Part shown: positions 45,940 to 59,029 of the stretch, piece by piece
Layout: the number at the start of each line of letters is the position of its first letter
How positions within the stretch are numbered: the stretch's first letter is position 1
Assembly (NCBI GenBank): GCA_023362775.1
Contig: JALMGJ010000016.1
Location: 999,001-1,063,000 of the forward strand
Length of the DNA: 64,000 nt
From: Charina bottae
Taxonomy: Eukaryota > Chordata > Lepidosauria > Squamata > Charinaidae
Direction: 5' to 3'
Program-made: the position numbers and the translations under genes
Notes under the pieces: generated by a model
The model's input: only the letters and a program-made list of their open reading frames with translations
What the model was told of the DNA's origin: nothing
Databases searched by the model: none

Positions 45940-46078
45940 AAACCAAATGGTGATCATATGACCATGGGATGCTGCAACAGTCAAAACTTTGAGGATGATC
46001 ATAAGTACCACTCATTCAGTGCTGCTCTAAGTTCCAACAGTTGCTGAATGAGTGGTCGCTAAGCGAGGACCACCTGTA
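45940..46078 (+). mobile_element. MITE fragment with 'gaggaccacctgta' end
   Basis: The segment holds CATAAGTACCACTCATTCAG and ends GGTCGCTAAGCGAGGACCAC + CTGTA. I recall this terminal as a frequent squamate DNA-transposon end (TACAGGTRGTCCTCG in reverse). Only one terminus is present. Confidence 0.5.
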
Positions 46079-46496
46079 AAAAAGGAAATTCATGATAAAG
46101 CCACTTGAGTTATCAGTTCTTTCATGCATGTGGTTCAGGCAGACCTGTTGAGCAAATACTTGATATAAAAATATGTTAATCATTTGAGTATGTGAGTGCT
46201 GTGCCATGCAAAACTAATATTCATTTTTGATATGATTTTTGCCTTTTTAAACCTGAAATAGAACTGTGTGTTTTAATAAAAGAGAGATTTTTCTCTTTAG
46301 TGAATACTGTACATTTAAGCCCTAGAGAGATGTACTGTACTATATGCATGATTAATCTTCTTAATCTTCTTTTAGGTTGGAAGGTATAACTAACAGCTTA
46401 TGTGTTGGACTAAGTATAAACAACTGTTCTGTTAATAGAATTTCTTTGCCATATGAGCTTACAATAACAGTGCTAGGGATGTGATATCATATGGTA

Positions 46497-46552
46497 GAAG
46501 GCAGGCAGGCGGGCAGGCAGGCAGGAGGGCAGGTGGGCAGGCGGGCAGGCCA
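46497..46552. repeat. (GGCA)n/(GGGCAG)n simple repeat
   Basis: Imperfect tandem GGCAGGCA / GGCGGGCA units over about 56 bp. Confidence 0.9.
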
Positions 46553-46689
46553 CACTTGACTCATAGCAAAGAACTATGTTCGCTACGCTCCTTGAAAAAT
46601 AAACCTTAAAAATGTGGTTGTACTCTCTTGAAAGGGGCACAAGAGCTATATGTCCCAAGATGTGCCATAAATAAAATCTGTGTGGGAAC

Positions 46690-47955
<1,266 letters not shown>

Positions 47956-48000
47956 GACAGGGGCTCAGTGTGGGAGCAGATTGGCATCCAGGTCCAAGTT

Positions 48001-48002
48001 AA

Positions 48003-48047
<45 letters not shown>

Positions 48048-48110
48048 TCCAACTTCTATCACCGCCCATCTCCCCCCCACAAGGGGGACTCTGGGCGGTT
48101 TACAATCAAG
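48001..48110 (-). mobile_element. (ACTT)n plus L2-type 3' end, reversed
   Basis: ACTT runs at about 48003-48046, then CACCGCCCATCTCC and GGACTCTGGGCGGTTTACAA. Same 3'-end family as at 47.6 kb, opposite strand. Confidence 0.85.
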
Positions 48111-48199
48111 TTAGTAATTAAAAACATGTAAAATATACTATACACTGTATCTAATAATAAAATTAAATATAAATATATAAAATCCAAGAGGCTATGTTA

Positions 48200-48530
48200 T
48201 GCTTGAGAGAACTCTACAGCGCAAGCCATCCCCAAGAAGAGCTATTACTCCTCCCATCCCAGGCGAGGTGGCAGAGCCAGGTCTTCAATTGCTTTTGGAA
48301 GGTCAGGAGTGTGGGGCCTTGCCTTACCTCCAGGGGCAGAATGTTCCAGAGGGCAGGTGCCACTGCAGAGAAGGCCTGCCTCCTGGACCCCGCCAGATGG
48401 AATTCTCTTACAGACGGGGTCTGTAGCAAGCCCTCTCTGCTTAACCAGGTGGGGCGGGTCGATGCTCTGGAGATGAGGCGGTCCCTTAGGTAACCTGGTC
48501 CCATGCCATGTAGGGCTTTAAATAAACTTG
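48200..48530 (-). pseudogene. L2-like LINE C-terminus
   Basis: Minus strand: LISRASTRPTWLSREGLLQT, RRQAFSAVAPALWNILPLEV, RQGPTLLTFQKQLKTWL. This is the C-terminal block of the L2-like polymerase, open for 96 codons and among the least decayed L2 pieces here. It probably belongs with the 3' end at 48.0-48.1 kb, which lies downstream on the same strand. Confidence 0.88.
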
Positions 48531-48539
48531 TTCATTTTT

Positions 48540-49980
48540 TCCTGAGTATATAGTGTTCTAATGCGATCTTCCCACATTGCTGCTGGTATAAGAAAGGAGA
48601 GATGAAGTGTCCTAGAAACTAGGTGAACTTGTAAGTAACCAAGGTTAAGATAGGATGGCAAGCTTTTTTTTACTGCAACCCAGGGCACATCGTCACTTTT
48701 GTTTGCCCCATTGACAAGGTAGGTGACCCACCATTCCTTGAATGTAGGAATGGATTATCTCCTCCATTCACTTTCAACCGATCAATAAGGCACTGCCACC
48801 CTCTTGTTTTGAAGCTCTGCATCCAAACTGCTGTTTTCCCCCCTAAGTGCTTCCTTCTGATGTAGTAACAATCACAGCTATGATTGGCTACAGCACCTGG
48901 AACTCCCCCTCCCCCTCCAGCAGCTGGATGCTGCCCCATACACCCATTACATCCTGGATTACTGGACTCTGCTGCTTGATAGCTGTTATTTTTAAAATTA
49001 TCTTACAGTTGCTTAAGTCAATTAACTTTCCTTGCCCCTTGTTTTTCACCTCTTCTACAAATTCATCACTCCATTCAGACTTTACATTTCCCAGCAGGCA
49101 CCTTTTAGTTTTTGCCCAGGCTGGGTGAAGCATGTTCCCCTTGTTTTTTCTACTCTTTGCCCACAGTACTGCAAAGTTTCCTTCCCCCCCCCCAATCTAA
49201 ATTGCCATGTAGGCATTAGAATGAAGCTACAACATTTCAATTAACTATACTGTACTTGGATGAATTTGGACCAAAGTTTCCATGGACTCACAGTAGAACA
49301 TAGAAATAAAGAAACAACCAGGTTCCCTTTGCTTGAATCAGTGCAGCATCAAAGCAGCAACGTTTATTAATGTACCATTTTAATAGCTTATGTTACACTT
49401 TTATTATGGAAGTGTATCCCTGTTATGTTGGAACTTTATCTCACCCATTTGATTTGACTTTCGTGTTGCATATTTTTAAATTTTGCTGGTCATTGACTGA
49501 ATAACCATTACTGGTACTGGCAACAATGGGGAAAAAGAAGGAAGGAAGGAGATGGGGTTGCATTAGTGTCAAAGGGCAGAATCTGGGAAGAAGTATGAAA
49601 GCATCCAGGTGTGCAAACAACTGGGAAAGCAAAAAAAAAAAAAAAGAATGGCGGCTAGGGAGGAGAAGACGATCCCTATAAGCAAAAGGCAGTGAAGGAT
49701 GGATGGATAAGAGGAAGAAACATAATAACCTATCAGGGCCTTCAGGGTCCATGAATACAGACTGAGCAGCAACTTGGCCCTCTTGCCAAACTGCTGCAAT
49801 CCAGATTGGACTTTTTAAAGTAGGCTTCAAGAAGAGCCAGTAGCAGCAGCAGAAAACCAACTTAGGCTGCCATCAGAGTTGCTCAGGGTCATGCTCCAAA
49901 ATCCAGGGCAATGTCAAGGAAGCAAGAACTACTTAAATGTCATTAAGGTATCTTTAATGCTAGTCTTGGAGTGAACACAA
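48540..49980. other. No recognised feature
   Basis: Unassigned DNA with A- and C-rich tracts. Frames at 49441-49860 (reverse) and 48847-49128 carry no motif. Confidence 0.35.
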
Positions 49981-49981
49981 C

Positions 49982-50270
49982 ATCTAGTACAGAGCTTTCC
50001 AAACTTTTAACATTGGCGACACACACCAACGGCAGCGGCGGCAGCGGTGGCGCAGCCTGTGGTGTCCTGGTCTGTCGCACAAAAAACCCGGAAGCACTGA
50101 TGTGGGGAACCGAAAGAAGTGGCACCCCTGGCAATCAGCGTTAATTGGCGGGGGTGTCGCTTCTTTCTGTTCCCCATCAGCGCTTCTGGGTTTTTGCGCG
50201 ACAGAGCAGGACACCACAGGTGACACAGTAGTGTGTCGCAACACACTCTTTGGAAAGCTATGATCTAGTA
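49982..50270. mobile_element. Fold-back hAT-type MITE, copy 3, perfect 8-bp TSD
   Basis: The element 49990-50262 (273 bp) starts CAGAGCTTTCCAAAC and ends CTTTGGAAAGCTATG, flanked by ATCTAGTA at 49982-49989 and 50263-50270. Internally CTGTCGCACAAAAAACCCGG pairs with TTCTGGGTTTTTGCGCGACA, and GGGGAACCGAAAGAAG with CTTCTTTCTGTTCCCC, so the element folds on itself. Small TIRs with 8-bp TSD place it in the hAT group. Confidence 0.9.
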
Positions 50271-50649
50271 TAGAATACAAATACAAAAACCACAGGAGGA
50301 ATTTCCCACTCTCATTTATAGTGAGTTTCTTAAAGCAGGGTCTGTTTGAATGATTTGAAATGCTTCTTCCCAGATTTCTTGCCACGTGGACTGAGTTGCT
50401 GTTTATAAGATAAGCTGCCAATGGACCTGCCTTCTATCTCTTGATAGAAGGCAAGTCAGCGTATACCTACTCTCTTCTATTACTCTCCTAATTTCTCCAC
50501 AATCTCTCTCACACAGTCATCTTCAATCAAATATGTAAAACAGATTTTTGATAAAACGTAGTGAATATATAGAATCTGGGCATTGTATTACAATAGATAA
50601 CATGCCCTTGGTGCAGAAAGTGCATGACAGTCCATCTAATTCTTCCTTG

Positions 50650-51050
50650 AAACAATCCTCAATAGTGTGTCTAATTGTAAACGGATTAACAGTGATGGAT
50701 TCTACCTATCTCACAAGGTCCAACAGGAGAAACTTGCTATGGTCCTGTTGATTAAAGACTGTCACCTAGGGGGACCCAGAAAGTGGGTCGTTTCAGTTGC
50801 AGCACCTGCCCTGACCTTGCCAGCTTTTCAGAAAGCCTTAAAGACCTGTTTGCATTCCCAGGGATGGGGGGTAAAGAGTTTTGTCGTTGTTGGGTTTATT
50901 TTTACCTCAGAACTACTAACATGTGTGTTGTTTTTTATTGTTATATATGTTTTTGGTATAGTTTTTTTTTTAATTGTGGTTAACCACCCAGAGTCGAGAA
51001 TTTGAGATGAGTGGCCATATAAATTGGAATGAATGAATGAATGAATGGTT
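50650..51050 (+). pseudogene. L2-like LINE C-terminus and 3' end
   Basis: Plus strand: VQQEKLAMVLLIKDCHLGGP, RKWVVSVAAPAL, then directly TLPAFQKALKTCLHSQGW. The family's 'WNxLPxEIRxVP' segment between them is deleted in frame. The 3' end ACCACCCAGAGTCGAGAATT with (GAAT)n follows at 50980-51048. Confidence 0.85.
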
Positions 51051-51084
51051 TAAACCCATAATATGTGATGCTTGCGGCAGCCAC

Positions 51085-51215
51085 TTGGGTATATATATTT
51101 ATGGATTTATTTGCTTATATTTATTTTTTGGCTGGTCTTATGTGCTGTTGGCAGCCCAGAGTCACTATGGTGAACTGGGCAGCCATACAGATTTAATAAA
51201 ATAAATAGTTAAAAT
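51085..51215 (+). mobile_element. Second L2-type 3' tail
   Basis: GGCAGCCCAGAGTCACTATG and TGAACTGGGCAGCCATACAG followed by AATAAAATAAATAG: a decayed version of the same 3' end. Confidence 0.6.
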
Positions 51216-53195
51216 TGAAAGGTCCTCGGAGTTTGTAGCCCCACTAAGTCAGGATTGCCCCATAAATCTCTAATAGTCATTCCATGAATTTTTGCAAAGC
51301 AGCAAAAGTAATGACAGAAATCAGGTGGTAAATATAGCTACTGTGTTTATGGTTGTGTATTTGAATAAAGATAACCTCCTGCTTAACACTTAACACTTTC
51401 CTTTAAAAGAAGAAGAAAAATGCTTAATGAATTTACCTGAAAAGATGTCTAGATTTTCTTCCAATAATTTACTTTTATATTAGGAGGTTGTTGATGTTAG
51501 CTTTGCTAAAATAGTAAAGAAGGCAAATTATGTTCTTCTGTAAATTCAAGAATGTCTTCCTTTTCTTTAAATATGGCAATTTGGATATGTTTTAATAATG
51601 AAAGAATCAAATCATTTGTTTTTAATCAAGCAAATATAAGGGATATAATATATGTAATTGGTGTACTATTTGATGGCAATTTCCTTGCCCTTATAATGCT
51701 AGATAGCTTCTGAAGTACCAGATCCTACAGCTTTTCCCTCATAAATCAAAGAAGTGTGTGCTTTTTAAAAAAGAAATAGCACCATTTATACTGATATCAA
51801 GGATTTGATTGAAGGGTTTTTATTTGGTTATCCTTTTTAAGTAATCTGACATAATCTTTCTTCCCAAACTAGGCTGTGGATTAAAATACATTTGTCCTTT
51901 TTTCCCCTCAATGCAATTCTTGATTCAAAACTTGCATTATTAAAAAGTATATATTAAGGGAAATTGCATAAAATGCTACATTAGAGAAAATGAACATGAC
52001 ATCCCATCTTTTCAGGATGGGGCAAATCTCAGAACAATGATGACATCTGTCAGCACAGAATATGTATGCACAAAATTGAAATTAACCAGATGTATATCTA
52101 CATCTGTATCCAACAGATCTCTAACTTTTCCCACAGAATTGTGGTTATGTTAAAATCTGTGGTGAACCTCCAACTCAACCTGATTTCCTGCATTTCTATT
52201 CATGCTTTTCATCTTGATGAGTTTTCAATTTGAGCATACCTCTATGGTACAGTAATCCCTACAACAACTGTAAATTGAATAAATATGTTTTGGTTCAATA
52301 ACATATTTGAACAGTATGTGAATACCTTGACATATCTGCACTGTAAAAAAAAAACAGTTTCATATTGGCTTCTTTAAAAATCAAATCCAGGGAATTTTAA
52401 TTTTATAACAGGGCAAAGTTCCCAGGTTCTCTGGCGATGAAGTGGCAATTATTAACAATACGTTTAGAGCTATATTAGAAATATATATATTCATTTGAAT
52501 TTCAGTGTATGTAAGGGAGAATAAAATGTTAGATAAAAAAATAAACCAGTACTGAAAGCTCACGTAGCAGTATTGAATTTTATCTTCTGTTAGCTTTATT
52601 ATGTCAAGGATGGAATCTTGAAGTAAAGAGGTTTTTCTTAACCCAACTCCCATTTTATCCTAAGTGAAGGCAATGCCTCCTGGATTTGTCACACTGGTGA
52701 TTTCTCCCCTCCTTGAATCAGGGTTCATATGATAAAAGGCACAGTGTCATTGCTACAGAGTAAACTAGAATTGGCTCTGTGACTTTGCTTGCTGAGAATG
52801 AGTGTAGCATCAATAAAGCACCACATATTTTTCTTAAGCTGTGCCAAAAGACAACTCAGTTGAGACTGCCAAAACTGTTTACAAGAAATTCTGAGGATTT
52901 TGGCTCATCCAGAGTGAAGATGAAGAATGCCTAAAGGATTCACAAGGATGCACACAATAATCATGTCCAGACTAATGTGAGGATTAGGATATATTTTTTC
53001 TATAGCTATCAGTAGGTAACAGGTGACTAGAAAGAATAGTTGGAGTTACAGGTATTGAAAAGGGAGCTTGCCTTTTGGAGAAAAAATCCCCCCAAATTAA
53101 ATGAGAATGGTGTGAGACAATGGAGGCAAAGATGCAGGATTTATTTCTGGCATTCCATCCCACCCATGTTCATGATGTAAGGAATAAAAATAAAA
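51216..53195. other. No recognised feature
   Basis: AT-rich DNA. A 90-codon minus-strand frame (52653-52381) begins MGVGLRKTSLLQDSILDIIK and is hydrophobic in the middle, but nothing around it supports a gene. Confidence 0.35.
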
Positions 53196-53952
53196 ACATC
53201 CCTAAATTCCCTAACATTTGCTTCAACTCCATTTATTTTCTCTCATTCATCTTCTGTATGGTTAAATTTAATTGGTCTGCATTGCTGGGGTTTGCCAGAC
53301 AATTCAAATCCATTTCCCCCCTAATGACTAGATCAGAGCTTTCCAAACTGTGTGTCGCGATACAAAAGTGTGTCGCCACACACAGCGTGGTGTGTCGCCA
53401 CACCACCCGGAAGCGGCGGCGCGCACGTGCACGGTGGCAGCGGCAGCCGCTGCCGCCGCTGCCATGCACACACACGCCGCTGCACGCCCCCCCGCACCAC
53501 TGCACGCCCCCCCCGTGCTGCCGCCGTGCGCGCGTGCGCCACCGCACGCCCTCTTGTGTCGCCGCCACGCGCGCGCCCCCACGCCGCTGCCGCCGCCGCG
53601 CCACCAGCGTGTCGCTAGCGGCCGCACTTTGGAAAGCCCTGGACTAGATATATATTCTCTTGGTCACTTGCGCACTAGTGCCGTAATGTGACTGAGGTAA
53701 AAAAAGTTAACTGAAGTGGGAGCATTGTTTCCATCGTTAAGAGCAGGGAACTGGTGTGAAAAGGTTATGTTTTGAATTATTCCTAGGCAATATTTCTGAC
53801 ATCCCTAAATTCCCTAACATTTGCTTCAACTCCATTTATTTTCTCTCATTCATCTTCTGTATGGTTAAATTTAATTGGTCTGCATTGCTGGGGTTTGCCA
53901 GACAATTCAAATCGATTTTCCCCCTAATGACTAGATATATATTCTCTTGGTC
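53196..53952 (+). repeat. 154-bp direct repeat, one copy filled and one empty
   Basis: Copy 1 starts ACATCCCTAAATTCCC at 53196 and ends TATTCTCTTGGTC at 53665, with a MITE inside. Copy 2 is 53799-53952 without the MITE. Outside the MITE and one TSD the copies are 154 bp each and nearly identical (CAAATCCATTTCC versus CAAATCGATTTTC). They are separated by 133 bp of unique DNA. Confidence 0.97.
53326..53649. mobile_element. CpG-rich hAT-type MITE, copy 4, perfect 8-bp TSD
   Basis: The element 53334-53641 (308 bp) starts CAGAGCTTTCCAAACTGTGT and ends ACTTTGGAAAGCCCTG, flanked by GACTAGAT at 53326-53333 and 53642-53649. The interior is extremely GC- and CpG-rich (GCGGCGGCGCGCACGTGCAC, GCCGCTGCCGCCGCCGCG). 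Long frames on both strands here are a by-product of composition. The uninterrupted site is in copy 2 of the direct repeat. Confidence 0.95.
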
Positions 53953-55689
53953 TAGGCTGGAATGCAAGCAGAAAAATATCTAAGCAGAAGCTCGTCCACT
54001 GCTTTTAGAATTCACATCATTGTCCTGATGACAGAAAGTGACAGGAATCTGGAAGAACAGCATTTGTGCGATGAAAGCCACTGAAAACCCTATAAACATT
54101 TATGTAGGTAACTGCTAATCTAGTTAGCATTGCTAAATAGACTGGCCTCTGTGGTTTGTTGATGTGATCTACTAGTGCAGCCTTCTGCTCAAAAAGTATG
54201 AAAGCACAGAAAACAGTTCCTTTTCAGATTTTTGTCAGGTAGAAAGGATGGTCCACTCAGCTACACCCAGAACATATCTTAGGAAATATTAGGAAAGCTG
54301 CAGGCATCCCACACAGTGGATGGATGAGATGTTTTTTTGGCTTGGAGGAGTCTGCAAGGCTGTCAGCTGCTAAGTATCCATTCCACAATTCCCAATAAAG
54401 GTGCAGCCTAGGAAAGCCATGATATTACTAGGTACAGCTGAAGCTTAGAGTTGCCATGCAACTATTTACATGCTGATGAAGTCAAACCAATTAAACATGG
54501 CAGACAGATTTTTCAATGAATAAATAACAAGGGATGTTTCCTGTCATTGCTGGGTTAATTGATGCTCTATTTTTTAGCATCAAGAGAGGGCTTGGCTTCT
54601 TGTTGGCTAATATAATATGTTACAGGCAGCACACCAGAGATGGTAGCTTAAGAGCTTGGCTTTGGATCTACCCATTGTTGCTGTCAACTGATGCCCTTCT
54701 AAACCAGCATCAACGATTAAAAAAAAAGAACAGTGATGGTTGATTTTTTTTTCCTACTGACATTTTGGAAGACTGGCATGGTACTGATACTCCATCAGCC
54801 CTAGTGCGCCATATCGAATTGGGCCAAGAGATGAAACATGATGGCCCTTTAAATGTTAGATCTCTTCCTTTAGTTTCAGTAGCATAACTCCACACAAGGA
54901 ATTCAGAAGATGTACCTATGTTTTATTTAGAACACTTTTGCCAGTTAAGTCAGACCTCATCAACTACACAATTGTTTTGGCAATTCCACCAAGGGCATCA
55001 CAATAATAAGTTGGCTACATGTATGTTGAAAAGCAGAATGCTTTGGTTTAGGCGAGATCATCATTTGTCAAAGCACACTCCCCCCTCCCTTTTTTTTTTT
55101 TTTTAATAATTTCTGTGGTCAAAGCATAGTTGGTTGAAATCTGGTGCAATCTGTTATTAAAGTATATGGGATCACCTGTCCAGTCAATTGAAAGAATAAA
55201 CGTCCTCCTGAATCTCAGAACTGAAACTATAGTCCCACACTGTCGTTTTGTTAACTAGACAAAACCACCAGGAAATATTACATTAAAATAATGTGGTCAG
55301 AAGAACAGAGTCTGTCTTCCAGGGTCAGAATATAAGTGAAAGTCATTGAAGGGAGAAGTTAGCAAATACTGGATATAATTGGTGTGAATGTTCTTAGAGA
55401 TAGGATTTCCTCTGCAGGCAGGACTTTGCTCGATAAGCAAGTTTTCCGATAAGCTGAATGGATGCAGGATTTTTTTTTAACAAATGTGCTTTTAATTATG
55501 TTTTAATTGATCTCTTTATTTGTTGTTGGTACACAGTCAGGTGGATGTGCTTAGCTGATCTTGGCTGATCTTGTGAAGCAAGCAGAATGATTATTACTTG
55601 CATGGAAGACTACCAGGAAATCTCACAGCTGTAGGCTAGAACAGGAAGTTGAAAAGATGTCCCAGAAGAAGTTGGTTGTGTTATTGTTA
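53953..55689. other. No recognised feature
   Basis: Unassigned DNA with a T tract at 55089-55104. No motif-bearing frame. Confidence 0.35.
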
Positions 55690-56171
55690 AAGAACTGAGC
55701 TCTGGATGGGGTGGACTGCCCCAGTCAGATTCCTGCTGTACTCATACCTCCTGTTCAAAGATCAGGTGGCCGCTGTGGCCAAGGGGGCCTTTGCACAACT
55801 GCATCTTGTGTGCCAGGGGCACCAGTCCTGAGTCAGAGGGCCTTGCTCGCAGTCACTCATCCCTTAGTCACCTCCTGATTGGATTATTGCAATACACTCT
55901 ACATGGGGCTGCCCTTGAAGAATATCGAGAAGCTTCAGTTGGTCCAGAATGCAGCAGTATGGGTAGTTATGGGTACAGGTCATTATGCTCATGAGACACC
56001 ACTACTCCACAAGATGCAATGGCTCCCAATAGGCTTCTGGATACAATTCAAGGTGCTGATTATCACTTTTTAAGGCCTACGTGGCATATGACTGGGTTCC
56101 TTGCAGAACTGCCTTCTCCCAAGAACATCTACCCAACCCACATAGGGAGGGCTTGCTCCAGGTCCCCTCAT

Positions 56172-56343
56172 TTAAACATTTATCTAATTGTATTTGCATG
56201 CTTTTTAACTGCTAGGTTGGCAGGAGCTGAGACAAATTGCTGGGAGCTCACTCCAGCATGCGGTTCGCACTCTTGGGGTTCGAACTGCCGAGCTTTCAGC
56301 CTTAATGGCCTCTGACTCAGCGTCTTAACCACTGAGCCGCTGC
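56172..56343 (-). mobile_element. Sauria-like SINE, tRNA half, inside the L2
   Basis: Reversed: the A-box complement is TTAACCACTGAGCCGC and the B-box complement GGGGTTCGAACTGCCG, then GCTAGGTTGGCAGGAGCTGA and GTATTTGCATGC. The 3' half of the element is missing at the left. Immediately to the right GGTACCACTTCAGTGGG (56344-56360) is SINE middle sequence in the opposite orientation. Confidence 0.85.
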
Positions 56344-56436
56344 GGTACCACTTCAGTGGGAAAAATCACAGGGACGTGAAAGGAGCCTCCTCGGGAGTCC
56401 CCCGGGCAACGGTGATGTCACCGGCAAATCCTTTCA

Positions 56437-56470
56437 CTACACACACACAGACACACACACACACACACAA
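56437..56470. repeat. (CA)n microsatellite
   Basis: About 15 CA units with one GA interruption. Confidence 0.95.
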
Positions 56471-56800
56471 AATTAAACATTGTCTTCTTATCAGACCTAG
56501 GAGGCATGCCTTTTCAGTGGCTGCCTCTGTTCTCTGGAAAATCTTCCCCCACCCCAATATATGATGGGCCCTAAATATGCTTGCCTTAAGCTGTTAAGAC
56601 CTGGCTTTTTCCAAAGGGTCCAGTTGAGTAGAGTCCCCTTCTGGTTGTTTTAATTATCCCTTTGGGACCATTTTATATATTGGGTTGTTTTTTAATGGTG
56701 TATGGTTATTGTTTCCTAATGTTTATTTTTGTTCTACACTGCTCAGAGTCACATTGTTTGAGTTGTGCAGCCTTATAACTATGTGAAATAAATGCATATT

Positions 56801-58431
56801 TTAAACTCTTTTCTCTGTATTCCTAGCTAGTTATACATATACACACACCATACAAATATTACACATATATACACACAAGCAGCGAGTAGTAACGGGCAAA
56901 ACCTAACTGGGTTTGGCTTCCTTTGGAAAGTGTGATGTAGACATAGACATCCAGAGGGTTTTAAAAGGGAATAAAGTTTATGGAGGATAAAGCTAGTGAT
57001 GGTTACTAGTCAGTAGGTCTGGCAGTGGCTTGGATTCACCTCAGATAAGACTTTGCATCACCAAGCTGATGCAAGTCTCATCAAGGTGAAGAGAGTCATA
57101 ATTTGACTTGACAAGGCACTTCTTAAGGCTGCTGAATCAACCAACCTTTGCACCAGAAGAGAGGCAAAGGAGAGCAGTGCAGCTGCATCACTTTAAGAAA
57201 CAAGGCAACTTTCTGAAACTGCTATAAGAGGGAGCTTTTTTAAAGTCTTCACTGAAGCAGCTCCTTAAAGATCAATACAACTCTACTGGTCATGATGTCT
57301 GAATGTTTACTATCTCTTGAATCAAAGGCAGCAGGCCCCCACTGAAGAGCAGTAACAAATGTTACCATTCACTTGTCCTGCCCGTAAGCTTCCCAGATGC
57401 ATCTAGTTGGTCACTATGTGGCACAGATTGCTGGATGAGATAGGTCTCTGTTTAAGTATTTATTTTAGGCCTTCATTTTTCCTCATATGTCATGCCTCAT
57501 GCAAAGTTGGCCATGAAAAATGACCATAAGTGCAGCAGGATTTTGCATTTTTATACAAATTTCCTTCACTGCCCTTGGGGATGGTGTTGCAATCCCCTCC
57601 CCCCCCCCCCCAAAAAAAAAAACCCTGGCGCTTGGCTGAATCCTCCATGAATTCCTTCAGCACATCATAATGAGAAACTTTTACTGGTGTAATGTGGAGT
57701 TAAAGGCAGAACAAATAAGCAAATCACAACAAATGTTGTTGCCATGATAAGAGACATAAGGCATAACAAGGGAAGGTCATGGGAACACAATCAAGATGGC
57801 CAACAAATACAGAACAGCAACCAAAGGTTAAACAACATGGGTAAGAAATACAAGTGCTCTTCACAGTGCTTGGAAAAAAATATATTTTGCAGCAAAGGAA
57901 TGGACAATTGAATGATAAGTAAGGACCCACAACTTGTTAGATTTACATAAGTTGTGCATTTCATTCCTCCTGCTCTTTCGACAAGCAGATCCCTACATAA
58001 TCCAACACTGTAATCTAATTTGTAAATTCAGTTTCAAAGACAGCAAAAAGGTGTCAGTGTCACCTAAAGCGACAATCCTGGGCAAATATGTACAGATTCT
58101 TACTTTCTGAAGAAAGGAAAACAGAAATCAGCAAGGCCAGTGATACACTTCTGAGATAGTTCAAATCTAAGACCTATAAATAATATATTTCTAATTTTCT
58201 AGGTGATAAGTTTTCTGTTTAAATCAGTATTGCTGGTTTAATATATTTAAGACATTGTAATAAGGATGATTTGATTCTATAAATACCTTTATATAAGTTT
58301 CTCCTTATGTCTGTTTCTGAACATGCATGTCTTTGAGGATGAGAATGAGACAGACATGCAAAGAAATGTAGGATGTCCAGCTGTACTTTGACTTTTATCT
58401 TTGGCTTTTAAGTATTGGAATCCTAACATGG
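56801..58431. other. No recognised feature
   Basis: Unassigned DNA with a C15/A11 junction at about 57597-57622. No supported frame or repeat. Confidence 0.35.
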
Positions 58432-58679
58432 GGCTAGGACAGGGGTGGGGAACCATTTTTCTGCCAAGGGCTATTTGGATATTTATAACCGGGGACCGGG
58501 GCGGTGGGGGGCGGGGTTTCTGGGATTTCCGCGGACCGGGGGACGGAATTTGCGGGCGGGAGCCAATCAAAAGCACTGGGGGGCAGGGTTTGCGGGCAGG
58601 AGCCCCGTGGGCCTTAGGCGGGAGCCCCGCGGGCCTTATACGGCCCGCGGGCCTGACGTTGCCCACCCCTGGGCTAGGA
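58432..58679. mobile_element. hAT-type MITE, perfect 8-bp TSD
   Basis: The element 58440-58671 (232 bp) starts CAGGGGTGGGGAAC and ends GTTGCCCACCCCTG (13 of 14 inverted), flanked by GGCTAGGA at 58432-58439 and 58672-58679. Internally GGGGCGGGGTTTCTGGG, then GCGGGCGGGAGCCAATCA and GGGGGGCAGGGTTTGCGGG are the units expanded at 9.6-10.06 kb. Confidence 0.93.
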
Positions 58680-59029
58680 GAAAATCTGATAGGTAAACAA
58701 ATTTAGAATCACAGGCTTTCATACCACGTAGGACTGGTGAGGATTTCCACTGAACATCACCCAAAGCACATATTTGAAGATTTCAGAAGGAAAAACATGT
58801 GAGGAGTTTCAGTGGAATGAAATGTTTTATATTATCCAGTTAAATTACTCATGAAGATTTTATATACAGTATCTATCACAACTTGATATATGCTGAGGCT
58901 GGCAAGACAAGGAAATGCACCTTAGAGTGGATCAGACTACCCTTCTTCTACTAGGACCTCCTAAAAATCGCAGAATTCTCAGCCAGTGTGTCCAAGAGGA
59001 AATCCAAGGGCTGGCTAAAAATTCCAAGG
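58680..59029. other. No recognised feature
   Basis: Unassigned DNA between the MITE and the L2-like copy. Confidence 0.35.

Larger units (their letters stand above)
55690..56800 (+). pseudogene. L2-like LINE RT C-terminal part and 3' end
   Basis: Plus strand: [59 protein letters not shown] (55880-56070). After a SINE and a CA repeat come RPRRHAFSVAASVLWKIFPH (about 56495-56555) and the 3' end CTGCTCAGAGTCACATTG with AATAAATG near 56795. This is the best-ordered L2-like copy in the window. Frameshifts are present. Confidence 0.9.

Noticed and set aside
49441..49860. 139-codon minus-strand frame, hydrophobic and Phe-rich
   Set aside because: Driven by an A-tract and purine-rich simple sequence on the plus strand.
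52381..52653. 90-codon minus-strand frame with a hydrophobic middle
   Set aside because: No homologous motif, no neighbouring exon or splice signals; isolated in AT-rich DNA.
53120..53647. 175-codon frame with Arg/Ala-rich end
   Set aside because: It runs from one duplicated segment into the GC-rich MITE; chance fusion, broken in copy 2.
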